A stretch of 64,000 nucleotides of DNA from Floccularia luteovirens. Taxonomy: Eukaryota > Basidiomycota > Agaricomycetes > Agaricales > Squamanitaceae. The number at the start of each line of letters is the position of its first letter. Position 1 is the stretch's first letter. The position numbers were made by a program, and so were the translations under genes. A model generated the notes under the pieces. The model saw only the letters and a list, made by a program, of their open reading frames with translations. It was not told the origin of the DNA and did not search any database. This document shows, piece after piece, positions 48,149 through 61,413 of this stretch. The stretch lies in contig VSJF01000003.1 in assembly GCA_009739215.1 (NCBI GenBank), forward strand, positions 1 to 64,000, read 5' to 3'.

Positions 48149-51100
48149 ATGGTCCAGTTAGCAGATCTACCATCTGCCAACGACCACCCTATAACTCTAG
48201 AACTTGCTAGCTTGAAATCTACTGTTGCTCGATTCCAGGCATGGAAACACTCACAACCCTTACTTATTTCGACTCTATTCTAACCCATTATTAAGGACGA
48301 GGCACATGTCAGCTCTGTTAAACTTCAGAGGCGCTCTCTGGACGTTTCCAGAGCACACGAGCGTGTCGCACATTTGGAATACGAAAATACCGGGCTAAGG
48401 AATGAGCTGGAAGTTCTTCGGGCTCACCCGCATCCAGACGCGTCTCCGCAGTCACATTCTACCAACCACCACGTACAGGAATTAACTCTTGCTTTACGTC
48501 GTCTCTCGGATAAGCTGTCGCTAACTGAGGATGCCCTTCTATCCCGGACGACAGAATTAACTCATGCGAAAAGTGAACTTGTAAAGGCAAAGCTCTCTGT
48601 CGATTCCGCGTATGAGTTGTCTGCACAAACCCGAGGGAGGGAGGAAGCTGGAAAGTTGAGAGAAAGAGAGCTTGAGTGGAAGCTGAAGACTGCTGAAGAA
48701 CAGGTCAACATGTCTGATACTGTCTTGAAGGAGTATGCGGACCTGGTTCGTTCCTTGGAAAGCAAAATCCTCAATAATTCACAGGGCTTCGCCAATCCTG
48801 TGGGAGACTCATCAGATACATTATATGAGTCGCAAGCCAATTCTCCACCAAACCATTACACAAAAAATACTGCAACTCTATCAATTGACAGTATTGCTGA
48901 ATGCAAATCTAGAATCGAGCAATTGGCCACTGATAACCAAGGCGAAGTAGAGCGACTCCACTCCAGAATAGACATCCTTGAAGGCGAATTAGCATCTTAT
49001 GGGGCACGCTTCGGAGCTGAGAAGAGGAGCTCTGAAGCGGATAGAAAAAACTCTGCAAAATGGCAACATCAAATAGAAAAACAAAAGCTCAACGATCTTT
49101 CTGCGGCTAAAATGGTGTCTAGGTATATGTGAGTAGTTTTGTCACTTGCATTTTTCTCAAGAATTAATTTTGCCGCGACAGGAAATTTAGTCAAAAGTCG
49201 ACTGATGACTTACAACTTGCGCTTACATCGTTGAAAAACCGGCATGCCGCCACAATTGAGACCCTCACATCTCAGATTCTCACTCTCTCATCAAGCTTAC
49301 AGGCCGCAGAAGCTATGGCAGAAAGGCTACGTATGGCTTTGGACGAACTAGGAGGCGATCTCATGAAAGAAGCCTATGGTCGCAGAAGAGAAATTGGCCT
49401 TCGGTTACAATTTCTGAATCGAGAAGAGAAAGTCCACGAAGGACTGCGACGGTGGATACGACGCTCTGAAGAAGCGCTTGAGCGGATGGATGAGGAATCA
49501 TCAGGTTATAATTACCTGTTGACAATGACGCAAGAGGCTCGGATATTGCTGTCAAGCCTTGAAGGTCCTGCGACAGATTCACTTTCCCTTTCCGGATCTT
49601 TGGCACGGTTAATTGCAGCACAGCATGCAGTTGCAAATCTTGAGCAGGAATTACAAACAGAATCGTCCCGCCGGCTAGCTTTGGAGATGTCACTTGCCCA
49701 TCGGGATCCCATGACTACAAACAACGCTGACCAAAATGTATTGCGTTCATCAGTTGTTCGCCATGGAGAAGATGATGTTGTACACATGGTCTCGGACTTC
49801 GACAGTTCCAGAACTTTGGTACCATCTCTAGAGGACAAAAATGATGTACATATGGCAGAGCCAGATGTTGAAAGTGGAATCAGCAAGTCCGATGATGGTA
49901 CTGCCTCACACGTATCGGATGACCACAGCAAATACGTTTCATCTGGATTGACGCTCTCCCTTCCATCTGAGTCTTTTTCTCGTTCACAGCCGTCACAATC
50001 GCCTACAGATATTTCTGCCGATTCTGAAGTCCACTCGAATTACTCTGATGAAAAACAATACTCGGAACCTGTAATTACTACGCATCACGCGCTTCAACCC
50101 GAAATAGTCTCCTTAGATCATGTAACAGAGCAGGCACCTGAAGAATCAACTCGATTAGCAACAGTTCAAGTCGAAAACTCCCGCGACAGAGTCGATAGCT
50201 CAGCACTCGATCACGACGATATATCCGAACCTCCTATACGAAGCACCGATTTGGCAGCTGTCCATGAAAATGTCACGCCTATCGTAACCATCCATCTCGA
50301 GAAATCTGAAATCAAGTCATCTTCTGAACTGTCGAACATAGCATCAATCCCCACATCTCCCACAGTGACGCAGTTGGTACAATATGAAGAAGAGAATGGG
50401 GATGACACTGCTCAGCTAACACCTTCCCATCCATTATTGACAGATTTAACTCGAGTCGGTTCCCGCTACGATGACTTGCAGCGCGGCTTCCGCGATTGTC
50501 ATATGACTCTGCAAAATTTGAAAGAGTCCATCGTAACGAATCCTGATTCTATTCAGCATTCCCCGCATGTTTCTAATGGCGTCCCATCTGAACTATTGCG
50601 CATGGCAATCGATCGGCTAAATGATTACACCGAGGATGCCAGGGTAGAGCTTGAAATACGTATATCGGATGAAGCTCTGTTGGCTCGTGGTTATGAAACG
50701 TTATTGTCCATTCCTGGTGCAATTGCATCGTCACCCCTCAACTTACCAAGCCAATTGGGCGATGCTACTCCGGCTGGACTTGGCGATAAAAGTCCAATAG
50801 AACCTACCCTTACTCAAGTTGAAATTGAATCACAGATCGAAACATTTATATCTGGGAATGATGCCGCCATACAACGTGCACAAGAAACATTTAGGACGAA
50901 GTTAGATGACATACAACATGACATTGCTGCTCTGAAACGTGCTGTACATGATCCAGACATTCTTTCATCTCCAGGGTCCAATATGCCTTCGACCCCGAAA
51001 AAGGAGAACTGGAAGTCATGGATACGTTCGCCTAACTATCCTTCAAGCTTAGGCGCCTCTCCTACATTTGGTGACATAATGACGAGCCCTCGGTTGCGAA

Positions 51101-51405
51101 ACTCCCCGTCCTTGAACTTCCCCCGGAAAGGTTCAATGCTTGGCGAGAATAGAGATCCGTTGGCAAGTCTGGGATTACGCATGCCAATCCATGGTATAGG
51201 CTTGAAACCGTCTCATCTGGAGTCTCCAGCAACCCCTAGGTCGAGGACAGTTTCAACTATGTATATGTTAGGAATCGGTGCGAGAAGCGCGAGTGGGGGC
51301 TTTAACTTGAGCCCAGTTGGGCGGAATGTATCGTTTGGTGGTAGTCCAAGTATTAAATCTGGTGAACATGCGGGTATAGGGGATGAGGGTTCAGAGATAG
51401 AATAA
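48149..51405 (+). CDS. Large coiled-coil protein with Ser/Pro-rich tail, function unknown
   Basis: Three exons (48149-48238, 48296-49122, 49182-51405) give 1046 residues. Residues about 10-330 and 310-480 are heptad-rich coiled coil (LSLTEDALLSRTTELTHAKS, RRREIGLRLQFLNREEKVHE). The middle is acidic and Ser/Thr-rich. Another helical block lies near 690-810 (GSRYDDLQRGFRDCHMTLQN, IQRAQETFRTKLDDIQHDIA). The tail has repeated SP/TP sites (ATPRSRTV, MTSPRLRNSPS), candidate CDK/MAPK targets. This layout suggests a cytoskeletal, septal or vesicle-tether scaffold, but I cannot name the family. The first intron appears to be GC-AG. No frame damage. Confidence 0.8.
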
Positions 51406-51897
51406 TATTATGTATAATCTGTATCCTGTCATCGTTATAGAATGGGACATTGCTATGAAATATTATAGTAAGGACCTTATACGCTATGGTTGATCGTATT
51501 GGTTCAACTTTTAGGATTGAGTTGAATGTACAGTAAAGAAAATTAATCATTGGTGTACTTACAAGTCTTGCCTGGTTTAATCCATATCTATCCAGTGATC
51601 AGCCTGACTATCCTGCCATCTTCGACTTTGGGCCCTATCCCCCCTTTCACCCACCTCAAATATCTTATTCATATCTTGACATATTGAGTTTAAATTTGGA
51701 ATTGTGAGCTCTAGTACATGTTCTTAACCTATTACAAGCGTTTTTATCGAGCACAGTGCATTCAATAGCAATGATAAATTTGTCCTTCTGTCATGCCTGC
51801 CAATACAGGCCGATTCTGAGCCTGAATTCAGCCGACATATTATACGTATGACGCATCTTGAACGGATGGAGTTCCATCTTGGTATCTATGCACAGGA
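51406..51897. other. Convergent 3' region between coiled-coil gene and DUF6534 gene
   Basis: No gene seen. TATCTTATTC/ATAAT-rich, presumably 3' untranslated sequence. Confidence 0.35.
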
Positions 51898-53511
51898 CTA
51901 GCCGAGAGGAGGGTCCGGCCGATGCGTGGGGCAAGGATAGTAGTCTTCAATATGCGAGACAACAGTATCCATCATGATAGGTGCTGCAGGCCAAGCTCTG
52001 CTAATGGGAAGATTTAAAGCAGGGTCTGTCCTGATGTCGCTCATGAAACTTCTGTTGTTTAACAAAGCCATGAATGAATTGCTGTAACTGTTCGAGTCGT
52101 TAATGATTTGAATCTTCATATCCTTCAGATCGGCTTACAGTTTTCCAATGACATATCCTCTGATGAAGATACTCATGAAACGATAAGCTTCGCAATTTGG
52201 TGAGATAGACACTTACGTACAGATAAAATAAGTGTTTTTCTGGTGTAAAATGTCAGTAAGATGTGACGCACAAAAGTTATAGAAACGCACAGGGGGAGCA
52301 AGCCTAGGGGTTACTATGAGTATAACCGTTAGAATAGCGACTAGTGCTAGAGCGAAAGAAGGTCAGGTTGGAATCATGTTCTCACTGCATACTATTCCAA
52401 TATTACCTGTGACTACATTGGTTTCAACACATAATCTGACGACCCGGGCCAAAATGTTATCTTCGTCCTTGCTACTAAATGTAAACGGTAGTTTGCCATT
52501 TCGTCTGAACAGCTTCAAGGTGTGTTAAAATCTCAGTTGTAGAACTGGTAGGCTTGTTGCTTACTAGAAACACCATTGTGCTCATGATAATCAAATCAGC
52601 CACCGCGCTACCAATACACCAGAGCTATTTGGACAAATGAGAGGAATTTTAATTAAAAAAATGCGACAACGTACAGCTGCGAAAATATCGCATATTGGTT
52701 CCCATCTTGTGAACTGTCTGCAGCTCTTGATTCTAATGGGGCATTGATAACAACCACATCTCATGGAATAAATGACACTCACGATGATGCCACCACCGAC
52801 GCCGCCTACCAACTGTACTGCTGTTGCCTAATAAAGAAGATATAAGGTACATTATGCACGATAATAGAACCTAGATTACACATATGATTATGGAACAGCA
52901 GAATTTCCATCGGGTCAAGCACCATATTCTCCAGCAATACACCGAATGAGCGATGAGTGCCATTACTGAACTCATCATGGGTGAATTAAAATTTGCTAGA
53001 TGAAAATGCTGTAGTTTGTCAAAGTCCCCATACCCAGATGCGAACCAATAGAATGAGTCGGCCAAGGTCGTGACGGTTTGTGCTGTCTCAAGAAGAAACA
53101 TAAAGTGAACTTTGGCAAATTTAGATTAATTTCGTGTATGAATTTAGCAGAGGACAAAAGCGCATACCAAGCGTTTTGATCCAATTCATGTCTTGTTTGA
53201 AACTGGACACAGTACATATCTAAGAAATGCGTTTAGAAAAGAATTGGAGTACAAGAAAGTCCTCACAATATTGTACCATCAGAGCCCCATAGAGTATAGA
53301 GTTGAGGTTTATGCCAATCAGCTATTATGGTGGTTCTGAAGTAAGATCATATGTCCATGAGGTTTTATATGTAAAATTTTTATCTTACAGGTGGACCGGC
53401 TCTAACCAATGAATACAGTGTTAGAGCTATGAAACGGAGTACTACCAGGCAGAGAGTGACTTACATTAGCCCAATGTTATTTGGGACAGCGAACATAGTG
53501 ACATTGGACAT
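51898..53511 (-). CDS. DUF6534-type multi-span membrane protein, one extra base
   Basis: Agaricomycete-expanded family of seven-span-like membrane proteins with unknown role. Reading from ATG at 53511: NNIGL, then GPPLIGINLNSILYGALMV, QYYMYCVQF, FLLETAQTVTTLADSFYWF, MMSSVMALIAHSVYCWRIWC, ATAVQLVGGVGGGII, ALWCIGSAVADLII, ALVAILTVILIVT, NTYFIC, YSNSFMALLNNRSFMSD and a cytoplasmic tail ending PTHRPDPPLG. At about 53199 one extra base must be skipped so that VQF joins KQDMNWIKTLV and then HFMFLLETAQ across the next intron. Exons are short (often 40-130 nt). Neighbours do not suggest a role. Confidence 0.75.
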
Positions 53512-54299
53512 GACTGATTGGGTGGAAAGGGGTTTGATTTGAATAGAAATTTAGGCAAGTAAAAGCAATTCTTTTAACGACCAATGTTTCCTCATCATTA
53601 GTGAGAATACATGGTGTTCTGCACATTACTGTGGGCTGATATGTTGGTGTGAGTATTCTCCTGTAAGAGGTTTAATTCGCCTTGACTTAATGTTTGATGT
53701 GTGTGAGTAAGTGCTCAGATTATAGAGCACATTGCCAATGAAAGAAGGATCAATCCAACCCTTACATTAATTTTGATCCATCACATCAACACATCAGTTA
53801 ATTATGCCAATGAAGCAACTAACTCACTAGTACCCACTCGCTCTGATTCCCATTTATCAAATCCCTTTTACCTATGTGCTTCCTGGTCTGTTAATCTGGA
53901 TAGAGATAATGTTGACATAACCAATAACTCGGAATATTTTTTTAGTCATGATGATCATAGTCGCTCATACTAAAGTTAAAATGGTTCAAGAGCACAACTA
54001 AGAACCTCCAGTGCCCATCCCTCCCTTCAGTGCTCCTATACTCTCCACTCCCCCCCTTGTGAGAAATCGAAGACAACACCAAAATGGGAACGGTTTCTGC
54101 ATGTGATGATGACAGACTGTGAGAAAAGTTAAGATTAGGACTCTCAAAAATGGTACAAAACTGAAAAATAGTTGCCCAAAGGTGAGCCGGAACTACCGCA
54201 TGACTTGGGTCACTAATCAGTTTTAAAATTGATACAAGCCTGCGATAAGGGACATACTGGCCTTTACCAGGCTCTTCGTCCGAATAAGCTGTTCAGAAA
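53512..54299. other. Divergent intergenic region DUF6534 / amidohydrolase-CE9 gene
   Basis: No gene seen. A pyrimidine-rich tract at 54020-54060 may be part of the promoter of the plus-strand gene. Confidence 0.35.
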
Positions 54300-57200
54300 A
54301 TGAAAGGCCTACAGGAAGTTTTGCCTCAGCGGAACCAATACCGCATATTGGTGTTCCTCCTTGTTCTGCTCGTTCTTGGCCATCTGTTCTATGTTTACCC
54401 TGCATTGAAGCATTCGAACAGGAGTGCTTCCGATTCAGAGCTACACCCGTAGAGCACAACTTTTGGACCAATGCAAACAACTACGTACACCTGCAGGTCC
54501 TCCCCCATCCTTCGAGCCATCTTCCCGCATTTCGACAGGTTCCGATCGTTATGTGCCCGGTACTCCGCCTACTTTACTAAGAAATGCAAAGATATGGACT
54601 GGAGCTCGGAATGGAATGGAAACTATCTTTGGGGATATCTTGCTTGAAAAGGGATTGATTACAGCTATCGGTCATGTCACCTCAACGAGAATAGCAGAAT
54701 CCAACTCAACTGGCGATTTACGAATTATTGACGTATCGGGTAGTTGGATAACACCTGGGCTGGTTGATTTACATTCGCATTTGGGAGTTGAGAGTGCGCC
54801 TAGTTTAAGCGGTATGTGTCACATTTCAATGACTTACACATATCATAATAGGTTTTAATTTTTGGTAGGAGCTTCTGATGGTAACTCCCGTAAAGCACCT
54901 ATTCTTCCTTGGCTGCGTAGCATAGATGGACTTAATACACACGACGACGCATATGAACTGTCAATAGCTGGGGGTGTAACGACTGCTCAGGTTCTTCCCG
55001 GAAGTGCTAACAATATCGGTAAATTATTATGCAAGGGATTGGTTCTACAAAAAAAACTCACTTTGTACTGCAGGTGGTCAATCGTTTGTCATCAAATTAC
55101 GGTCTACAGCTGAGCACTCTGCTATCTCGAAAGTTGTAGAACCGCCAGCAACATTATTCAGCGCATATAATGGCACCGATTACATCAATTGGAGACATAT
55201 GAAGTCAGTATTGAACCATTTAGATCTGTTAGAGTCTCATTTCTTCGATCCTATAGACACGCATGCGGTAAAACTTTTGTTATAGAGGAGCGCTACATTG
55301 CAAAACTAACAATCTTGCTTATAGGTGAGAATCCACGCAGAGTATACGGGGAGACCCGTATGGATGGTATATGGAATTTCCGCAATGCATATAATGAAGC
55401 CAGAAAAATAAAAGACGCTCAAGATGCATACTGTGACCAGTTGGAGTCCTCAAACTGGCAAAGCGTAGTATCAACAGAATTCCCGGAAAACCTTCAGTGG
55501 GAGTCGTTGATCGATGTCCTAAGAGGGAAGGTCAAAGTGAGTTTCCATTGGTGTGCAATTACGACGAATGAAGCTAACGAAGATTTTGACAGCTTTCCGT
55601 TCACTGCTATGAGGTGAGTAACATTCTTATCATGATAAAGCCTTCTTTTTGAGGAAAGGTTGACATAGGCTGTTGACTTGGATGGTATTGTTAGGGTACG
55701 CGAGTCCAAAAGCAAGTCTGATACAACTCTGAGATTTTTTTTTTTCACAGCTATCCAATGAATTCAGCTTCCCAGTTGCTTCCTTCCATCATGCGGGAGA
55801 AACATATCTCGTTCCTGATCTGCTAAAGAAAACTTGGGTAAATAGAATTAATTGGTACTGATGACTCTATCTCATGACTCTTTTTCAAGGGAGGTGTCCC
55901 TTCTATCGCATTGTTTGCGAACAATTTCCGGTACTTCCACATACAATCCCAATGTGACCTGGGATCATAATGTTATCTCTTCATAGTCGGAAACGGGAGG
56001 CATATCGGTCCTCAGAATTTGCACCAAAAGTATTGGCCGAGAATTCAATTCCAGTGGTCATGAAGGTGGAACATTATCAACATGATCTTGTCCTATTTCC
56101 TGATACACAGATAGTCCGATCATCCAGTTCTCAATAGCAGATATTTACTCTTTGAAGCCCAACAGGCTCATTATTATGGACTTGACGCAGCACTCGCTTT
56201 GGCATCTGTTACATCGACTCCCGCAAAGGCAGCAGGCCTTAGTCACAGAGTAGGAACGCTTGCGAAAGGTATTAATTCTAGCCTTTTTGCGAAGCATATG
56301 ACAATACTAATATACCTTTTTTCGCTTTAGGATACGATGCAGGTAAAAAAAGAAACATACCGTCTGTGCATGCTCTGATATTTAAATAGATGTTGTTATC
56401 TGGGACTCCCATCCCCTGTCGCTGGGAGCAACTCCGGCTCAAGTCTATATCGATGGTATAGCTCAACTGAATGAAGCACACGTATCCAGCAAACCAGAAA
56501 AGCTTCAACAAGCCCCCAAAACTCCCAACTGGGACGAAGAAGCAAAAGAAACAGTCCGATGGAACGGGTTACCTCCCTTGACGGCTGGCCGGCGGATGTC
56601 CAGTAGTGATGCAATTATCAAGTTTATACATGTCAAAAGCGTCTCAACCCGGAGTGAAACCGGCGGTGTTAAAATACTCTTCGAAAGTGCTGAGAGCCAA
56701 AACGGAAACGATGTCATCGTTAAGGACGGAAAAATCGAATGCATAACAAATACCCTCGGTTCATGTGATCACTTGCTTATCCAGCCGTCTGTTGTGGAAA
56801 TTGATCTTCACGGAGGGTCGCTAGCACCTGGCCTGAAAAGTTTCGGTTGGCCGCTCGGTTTGATAGAGATTAAACAGGAATCATCAACAAATGACGGAGA
56901 CGTGTTTGATTCCCTTACTGGAGGTTCCGAACTACCGTCTATCCTGAGCAATACGACTATCAGAGCTATTGATGGACTGCAATTCGAGACGAGGAATGCA
57001 TTGTTGAGCTGCCCTTTATTCTTCCTGTCGGATATGAAGTTAATTCATCTATCAGGGTGGCATACCATGCTGGTGTTACACAGGCCATTACGGCTCCTGT
57101 AGGAAGTGGGTTCATGCTAGGTTTATCATGCGCCTTTTCCGTGGGAGCAAAAAACATTCTGAGCCCTGGTGCCGTGGCACAAGAGGAGGTAGCATTGCAT

Positions 57201-58024
57201 ATCACTATAGGACACAACGTGGACGCAAGCATAAGCACCCAGATAGCAGCCATTCGAAACCAGCTTTTCGAATCTAGTTTGAACGTATGGCAACGTGTTA
57301 GACAGGTAAGATTGGCAGCACACGTCGTAAATTCCACAGTTTCATCGAATGTGATCTAGGGAGAAACTACCTTGGTTGTCAACGTCCAAAGTGCGGACAT
57401 TATGTCTTCTCTTCTGCTTCTCAAAGCGGACTATGAAAAGTCGTCCGGACGCAAGCTGAAGCTGACGTTTTCTGACGCTACGGAGGCCCATGTTCTTGCT
57501 GCGGAATTGGGCGAGGCCGGTGTTAATGTCATCTTGACGGCCCCCAGGCCTTTCCCAAGTACTTGGGAGCAGAAGCGCATGTATGATGCAATTCTACATT
57601 GTCTGTTTGGGATTTTCTGACTTTTCAATTATCAGTATTCCGGGACCGCCGTTGACCCATGATAGTGCTATTACAATTCTGTTGAAAAATAACGTCAATG
57701 TCGCTATAGGCAGTGATCCCACGAGCTCTTCTCAAGCACAGAACTTACGCTTCGATATTGCTTGGGTAAGTGGTTTCTATCTATTTGATCCCAATGAAAT
57801 GTGCTGATACTGTTTCCAGGCTGCTCTCGAGTCTAATGGGACTATCAGCAAAGAACAAGCAATTGCGTTTCGCCACATCAAACTTGGATCAAGCTCTTGG
57901 CATTAAAAATGATGAAGATAGCCCTCCTGATATTGTTGTCTATGAAGGAGGGGATATTTTGGATCTGGAGAGCAAAGTTGTCGGTGTGATATCTGCACAG
58001 CGGAATCTTATTGAATTTTTCTAA
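54300..58024 (+). CDS. Membrane-anchored metal-dependent amidohydrolase, double-domain (fungal 'CE9-like'), two extra bases
   Basis: The N-terminus is a single membrane anchor (RILVFLLVLLVLGHLFYVYP). The first half holds an amidohydrolase domain: RYVPGTPPTLLRNAKIWTG, WITPGLVDLHSHLGVES (HxH metal site), GGVTTAQVLPGSANNIGGQS, FHHAGETYLVPDLLKK, KSDHPVLNSRYLLFEAQQAH and AKGYDADVVIWDSHPLSLG. The second half looks like a degenerate repeat of the fold (GVTQAITAPVGSGF, DPTSSSQAQNLRFDIAW). Close fungal proteins are often labelled carbohydrate esterase 9 or imidazolonepropionase-like; substrate unknown. Frame breaks: one extra base near 54424, between the anchor and RRAQLLDQCKQLRTPAGPP, and one near 57869, in QAIAFATSNLDQALG. 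An 11-nt microexon encodes HAC before GENPRRVYGE. Confidence 0.8.
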
Positions 58025-58474
58025 GAAAGTTTTTATCTTTTATCTTTAACACTTAAATATCGAGTTTACATTTCAACGTTTCATATGCGTGACATTTCAT
58101 GGATATCCCGCACCTCTGGACGAAGTCAGTTTTACATTTTCAAGGTACTATTACTCTAACTAAAGCCTGAAATAACCTTTACAGTAATAGTGACTCGTAT
58201 ATGATTGAACTTATGATGAGTACTCTTCCCAAGTTCTTTCACCTCATAGTGGACAGTGGGGTTTTCGGATCTCTGGGTCCCTGGTGATTCATGTTTATTG
58301 CGATCCTGATCTATGTACCTTACCTTACCTATATATAATCCTTAATAACGTTGCACATCCGACTAAGTCTTGATAATAAGACGATTGCGTATAATCATAT
58401 GGTATACTACTGTATATGTATAAAAGAGCAAGGAATGGTTATAACGAAGGGATAAGTAAACAAAATCCACCCAC
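58025..58474. other. Convergent 3' region between amidohydrolase and COG6
   Basis: AT-rich, no gene seen; presumably 3' untranslated sequences. Confidence 0.4.
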
Positions 58475-61284
58475 TCATTCCCTCCCATCATCATCCTCCA
58501 ACCCAAATATTTGCCACAAGAAATGAACTTGTCCAAATGGTCTCTCACCCCCAAGTAGAGTTGACGCAGCTTCATATCTATTTTCTGGCTTCCGCACTTC
58601 TTCGCATATCAATTTATATGCGTCAGCCATACGTGCTAGTGCAGCTTGATGTATCTCGGCATGGAGTTTTTGTACGGTGAGTTGTGCAAGACGGGTGGAC
58701 TGTACGACTTCGAGACTGGAGAGCCACAGAGAGAAATCATGTAGTGCTTTTTGAAGCTCAGGAGGTTGCATTGATGGAATATGAGATAGTGGTTCCTAGG
58801 GTGTGTTTGGAGGGGAGAGGACAGGTTACTTGGTTAGATAGGTTGTTTTATGATAGTGACGGATGCCTTACATCTCTAGTGTGGTTGTTGCAAGGTCTCC
58901 TGCTGCTTCTGCGATCCCTGCATCAGACATAATATTTTTGGTACTGAGTTTATAACAAAAAACCATGAATTCTAATATTATTGATACGAAATATATTGGA
59001 GAAAACACTGACATGGTCACTGATCAACTGTTCCACTCTCTCGTCGATGACATTCTGAACCATACCCTGTTTTTGTGAGGTAAACGAGAAGGGCTCCATA
59101 ACATTCTAACAAAGCTATTATTAGCATGACACAAACAAAGTAGACTCAAATGAAGAAGATTACGCACATGTATATATGTCAAACAATTGAGCACATAAAC
59201 TGCTTGATCCCACTTCGGTCGGGCTTTCTTCTTTTCTTCGCTAGTCGTGATACACATATCGACTGCGGGATCAACCATAATGTCAAGGACCTTGGTGAAA
59301 CCTGCGTCTTGTTCTTCTTGGTTTTCATCTCCGAGGAGGGATGACTGATAAACAGCCATAGTCTCACGTAGGATCTGCATGTGATCCTGAATTACAGCAG
59401 GAGGGGTAAGTGACATATCGTCTAAAGCCTTTATTTATTTCTGTCAGTTTGAGTGCAACGGAACGGATTTCAAAAATCACCTACGAGTTGGACACGGAGA
59501 AGTGCACGTCCTTGCACCTCGATGGAATTATAGAAAAACATTATACGCTACGCCAGTGATCCTGGGTGTGATTAGATATTAATTTATAATTTAAAAGTGA
59601 TTACTCTCACTCTTGTAGCGTCTTCGATAAGAGAGCCTGATTTCCAATAGTGCGCCGCATAGTCATTAGATAGAATTGAAGTAAATTTGCGATTCTGTAG
59701 GAAATGATTATGCTCTCCTTGAGATCGTATCGTTTGTTGTACCCTTAGCTGAAAACGAGATGGCCCTATTACTTATAATAATAAGTGAAAGAATATATCT
59801 TTTGCTCACTTTCAGTGGTACACACAGTTTCGCAACAGAGAGATCCAGTAGCTCTTGAATCCACTCCTCCTCTTCTCCCAAAGTATCAAAGTTCCTCACA
59901 GCTTCCGATAATTCTACCATCACTTTTCAAACCGAACAAGCTCTCTAAGAATTCTAGTTCACCAGCAATGACCTGATGTACCCAAGCCTAGCATATCCCC
60001 AACATAAGCGCATGGGATCATGGGCAGTGGAGCTCAATTGGACGAGGCAGTCCAGATGGCCCACCTCGTGTTAACGCCGTGAGAAATGAAGAGAGTAGAA
60101 TTCGCCTGCCGCGTTTCTGATAGATACTTCAGTGCTTCTCTGAGGAACATGTGAGCAAGTGTTCAAGCTGTCATGAGATTAGAAGAAATACGAACGTCAA
60201 TAGCTCTTGGACGTGTTCTGAAGCCTCGCAACAGCTTCGCGCATGATTGGGCTGACTTCAGGATGCGTGTCCTTCGCTACTTGCCTAAATTCGTTGGAGC
60301 ACCACCGAAGGATCTTTTCATAACCTTGCTCAAGGTGGGAATGAAGTGGAAGCCATGATATCGAGACTAGTACAGGTTCAATCATAAAACCTGCAGAAAA
60401 AATACAATGGAATATACCCTGATTTTGTAGGACCATTTTCTCCAGCCATGAGAACACGGCAGTCCTCTCGAATTCTCTCCGTTTTGTCCATAGCCTTGAA
60501 GAATCTAGGTCCTATTGATACATCCCTGGAGGTTAGAGCCTCCACTTCATCTTCACTCAAAGTGAATTTCCCAAGGAAGAGATTAACAATCGATTTCTTG
60601 TCCTCAACCTTCTTGTCTATCTGGAAGTTATATACGTTGGGTATAAGGTGATTTGGGAGAATTTTACTTACCTTTCATCTCTAAGGTTCCCAGCACGGTC
60701 CAAGAGCGATTGGCTTGCTTCTGTAGTCAACTTTAACTGTGATTCAGCTCGTTCGCAATTGATTTTCATTACAGCTACATGTTCTTGTAAATCCAATAGC
60801 CTCTGCATAAAAAAATTGATTCGGAAAAAGAAACTTTGGTTTGCCTAGATTGACATGAACTACATACTTGGTCTACTTCTCCAAGAGCTTTCAAGAATTG
60901 CCTGCTCCCTTCCGCAAGGTTGTTCTCCATATCTCGTCTGAGATTTCTACGCGCTCTTGCTGCAGATTCACCAGGTGTCACTTCCATTGAGTAGCCCACA
61001 TTGTGTCGTGGACTATCTGACCCTTCCTTGTTTTCGTCCAGGTCTTCCGCGTCGTGGGTTGACCGTGTTTCTTTTCCTTTAGTTGTGGGAGCAGAGACAT
61101 AAAGATCTGAAAGGGTTTGTAAAGCCTCCTTTGTAGCCACGTCGTCGAAATTGGTGCTCAAAACTTTGTACAGTCTTAGCGAAAATGGGTTTCTAGAATG
61201 CGGGGTTTTCGTGGCATCTTGTTCACTTGGGCTTTGGATTGGTGGAGAGTTAGCAGATATCTTGAGAGCATGTACCTGGGACAT
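58475..61284 (-). CDS. COG6: Conserved oligomeric Golgi complex subunit 6, frame broken by about 10 extra bases
   Basis: Cog6 is part of the lobe-B tether for retrograde vesicles at the Golgi. Reading order: NPFSLRLYKVLSTNFDDVAT, RNLRRDMENNLAEGSRQFL, RLLDLQEHVAVMKINCERAE, VEDKKSIVNLFLGKFTLSED, VLMAGENGPTKSG, LEQGYEKILRWCSNEFRQ, LLSSFLTALTRGGPSGLPRP, AWVHQVIAGELEFLESLFGL, RNFDTLGEEEEWIQELLDLS, SYRIANLLQFYLMTMRRTIG, SIEVQGRALLRVQL, NVMEPFSFTSQKQGMVQNVI and QVHFLWQIFGLEDD. Joining them needs one base skipped near 60608, 60340, 60220, 60099, 60026, 60007, 59987, 59900, 59717 and 59533, besides normal introns. A usually single-copy gene with this many same-sign breaks suggests sequence error; otherwise it is a pseudogene. 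Confidence 0.87.
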
Positions 61285-61413
61285 TTATCGTGTCGTCCAA
61301 GTGCAGAACTATGCGCGGACTGTTTCAATAAAGATGTTGCTTTGTTTGTATTTTCCGAACAGTTAGGGGTCATCATGTCCATATACGAACATATAAATCA
61401 TTGCACAACTATT

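Noticed and set aside
56990..57065. An apparent frame break or CT-AG intron in the CE9-like gene
   Set aside because: A 52-nt intron starting GTTGAG and ending ATCAG gives NAL-VAYHAGVTQAI in phase.
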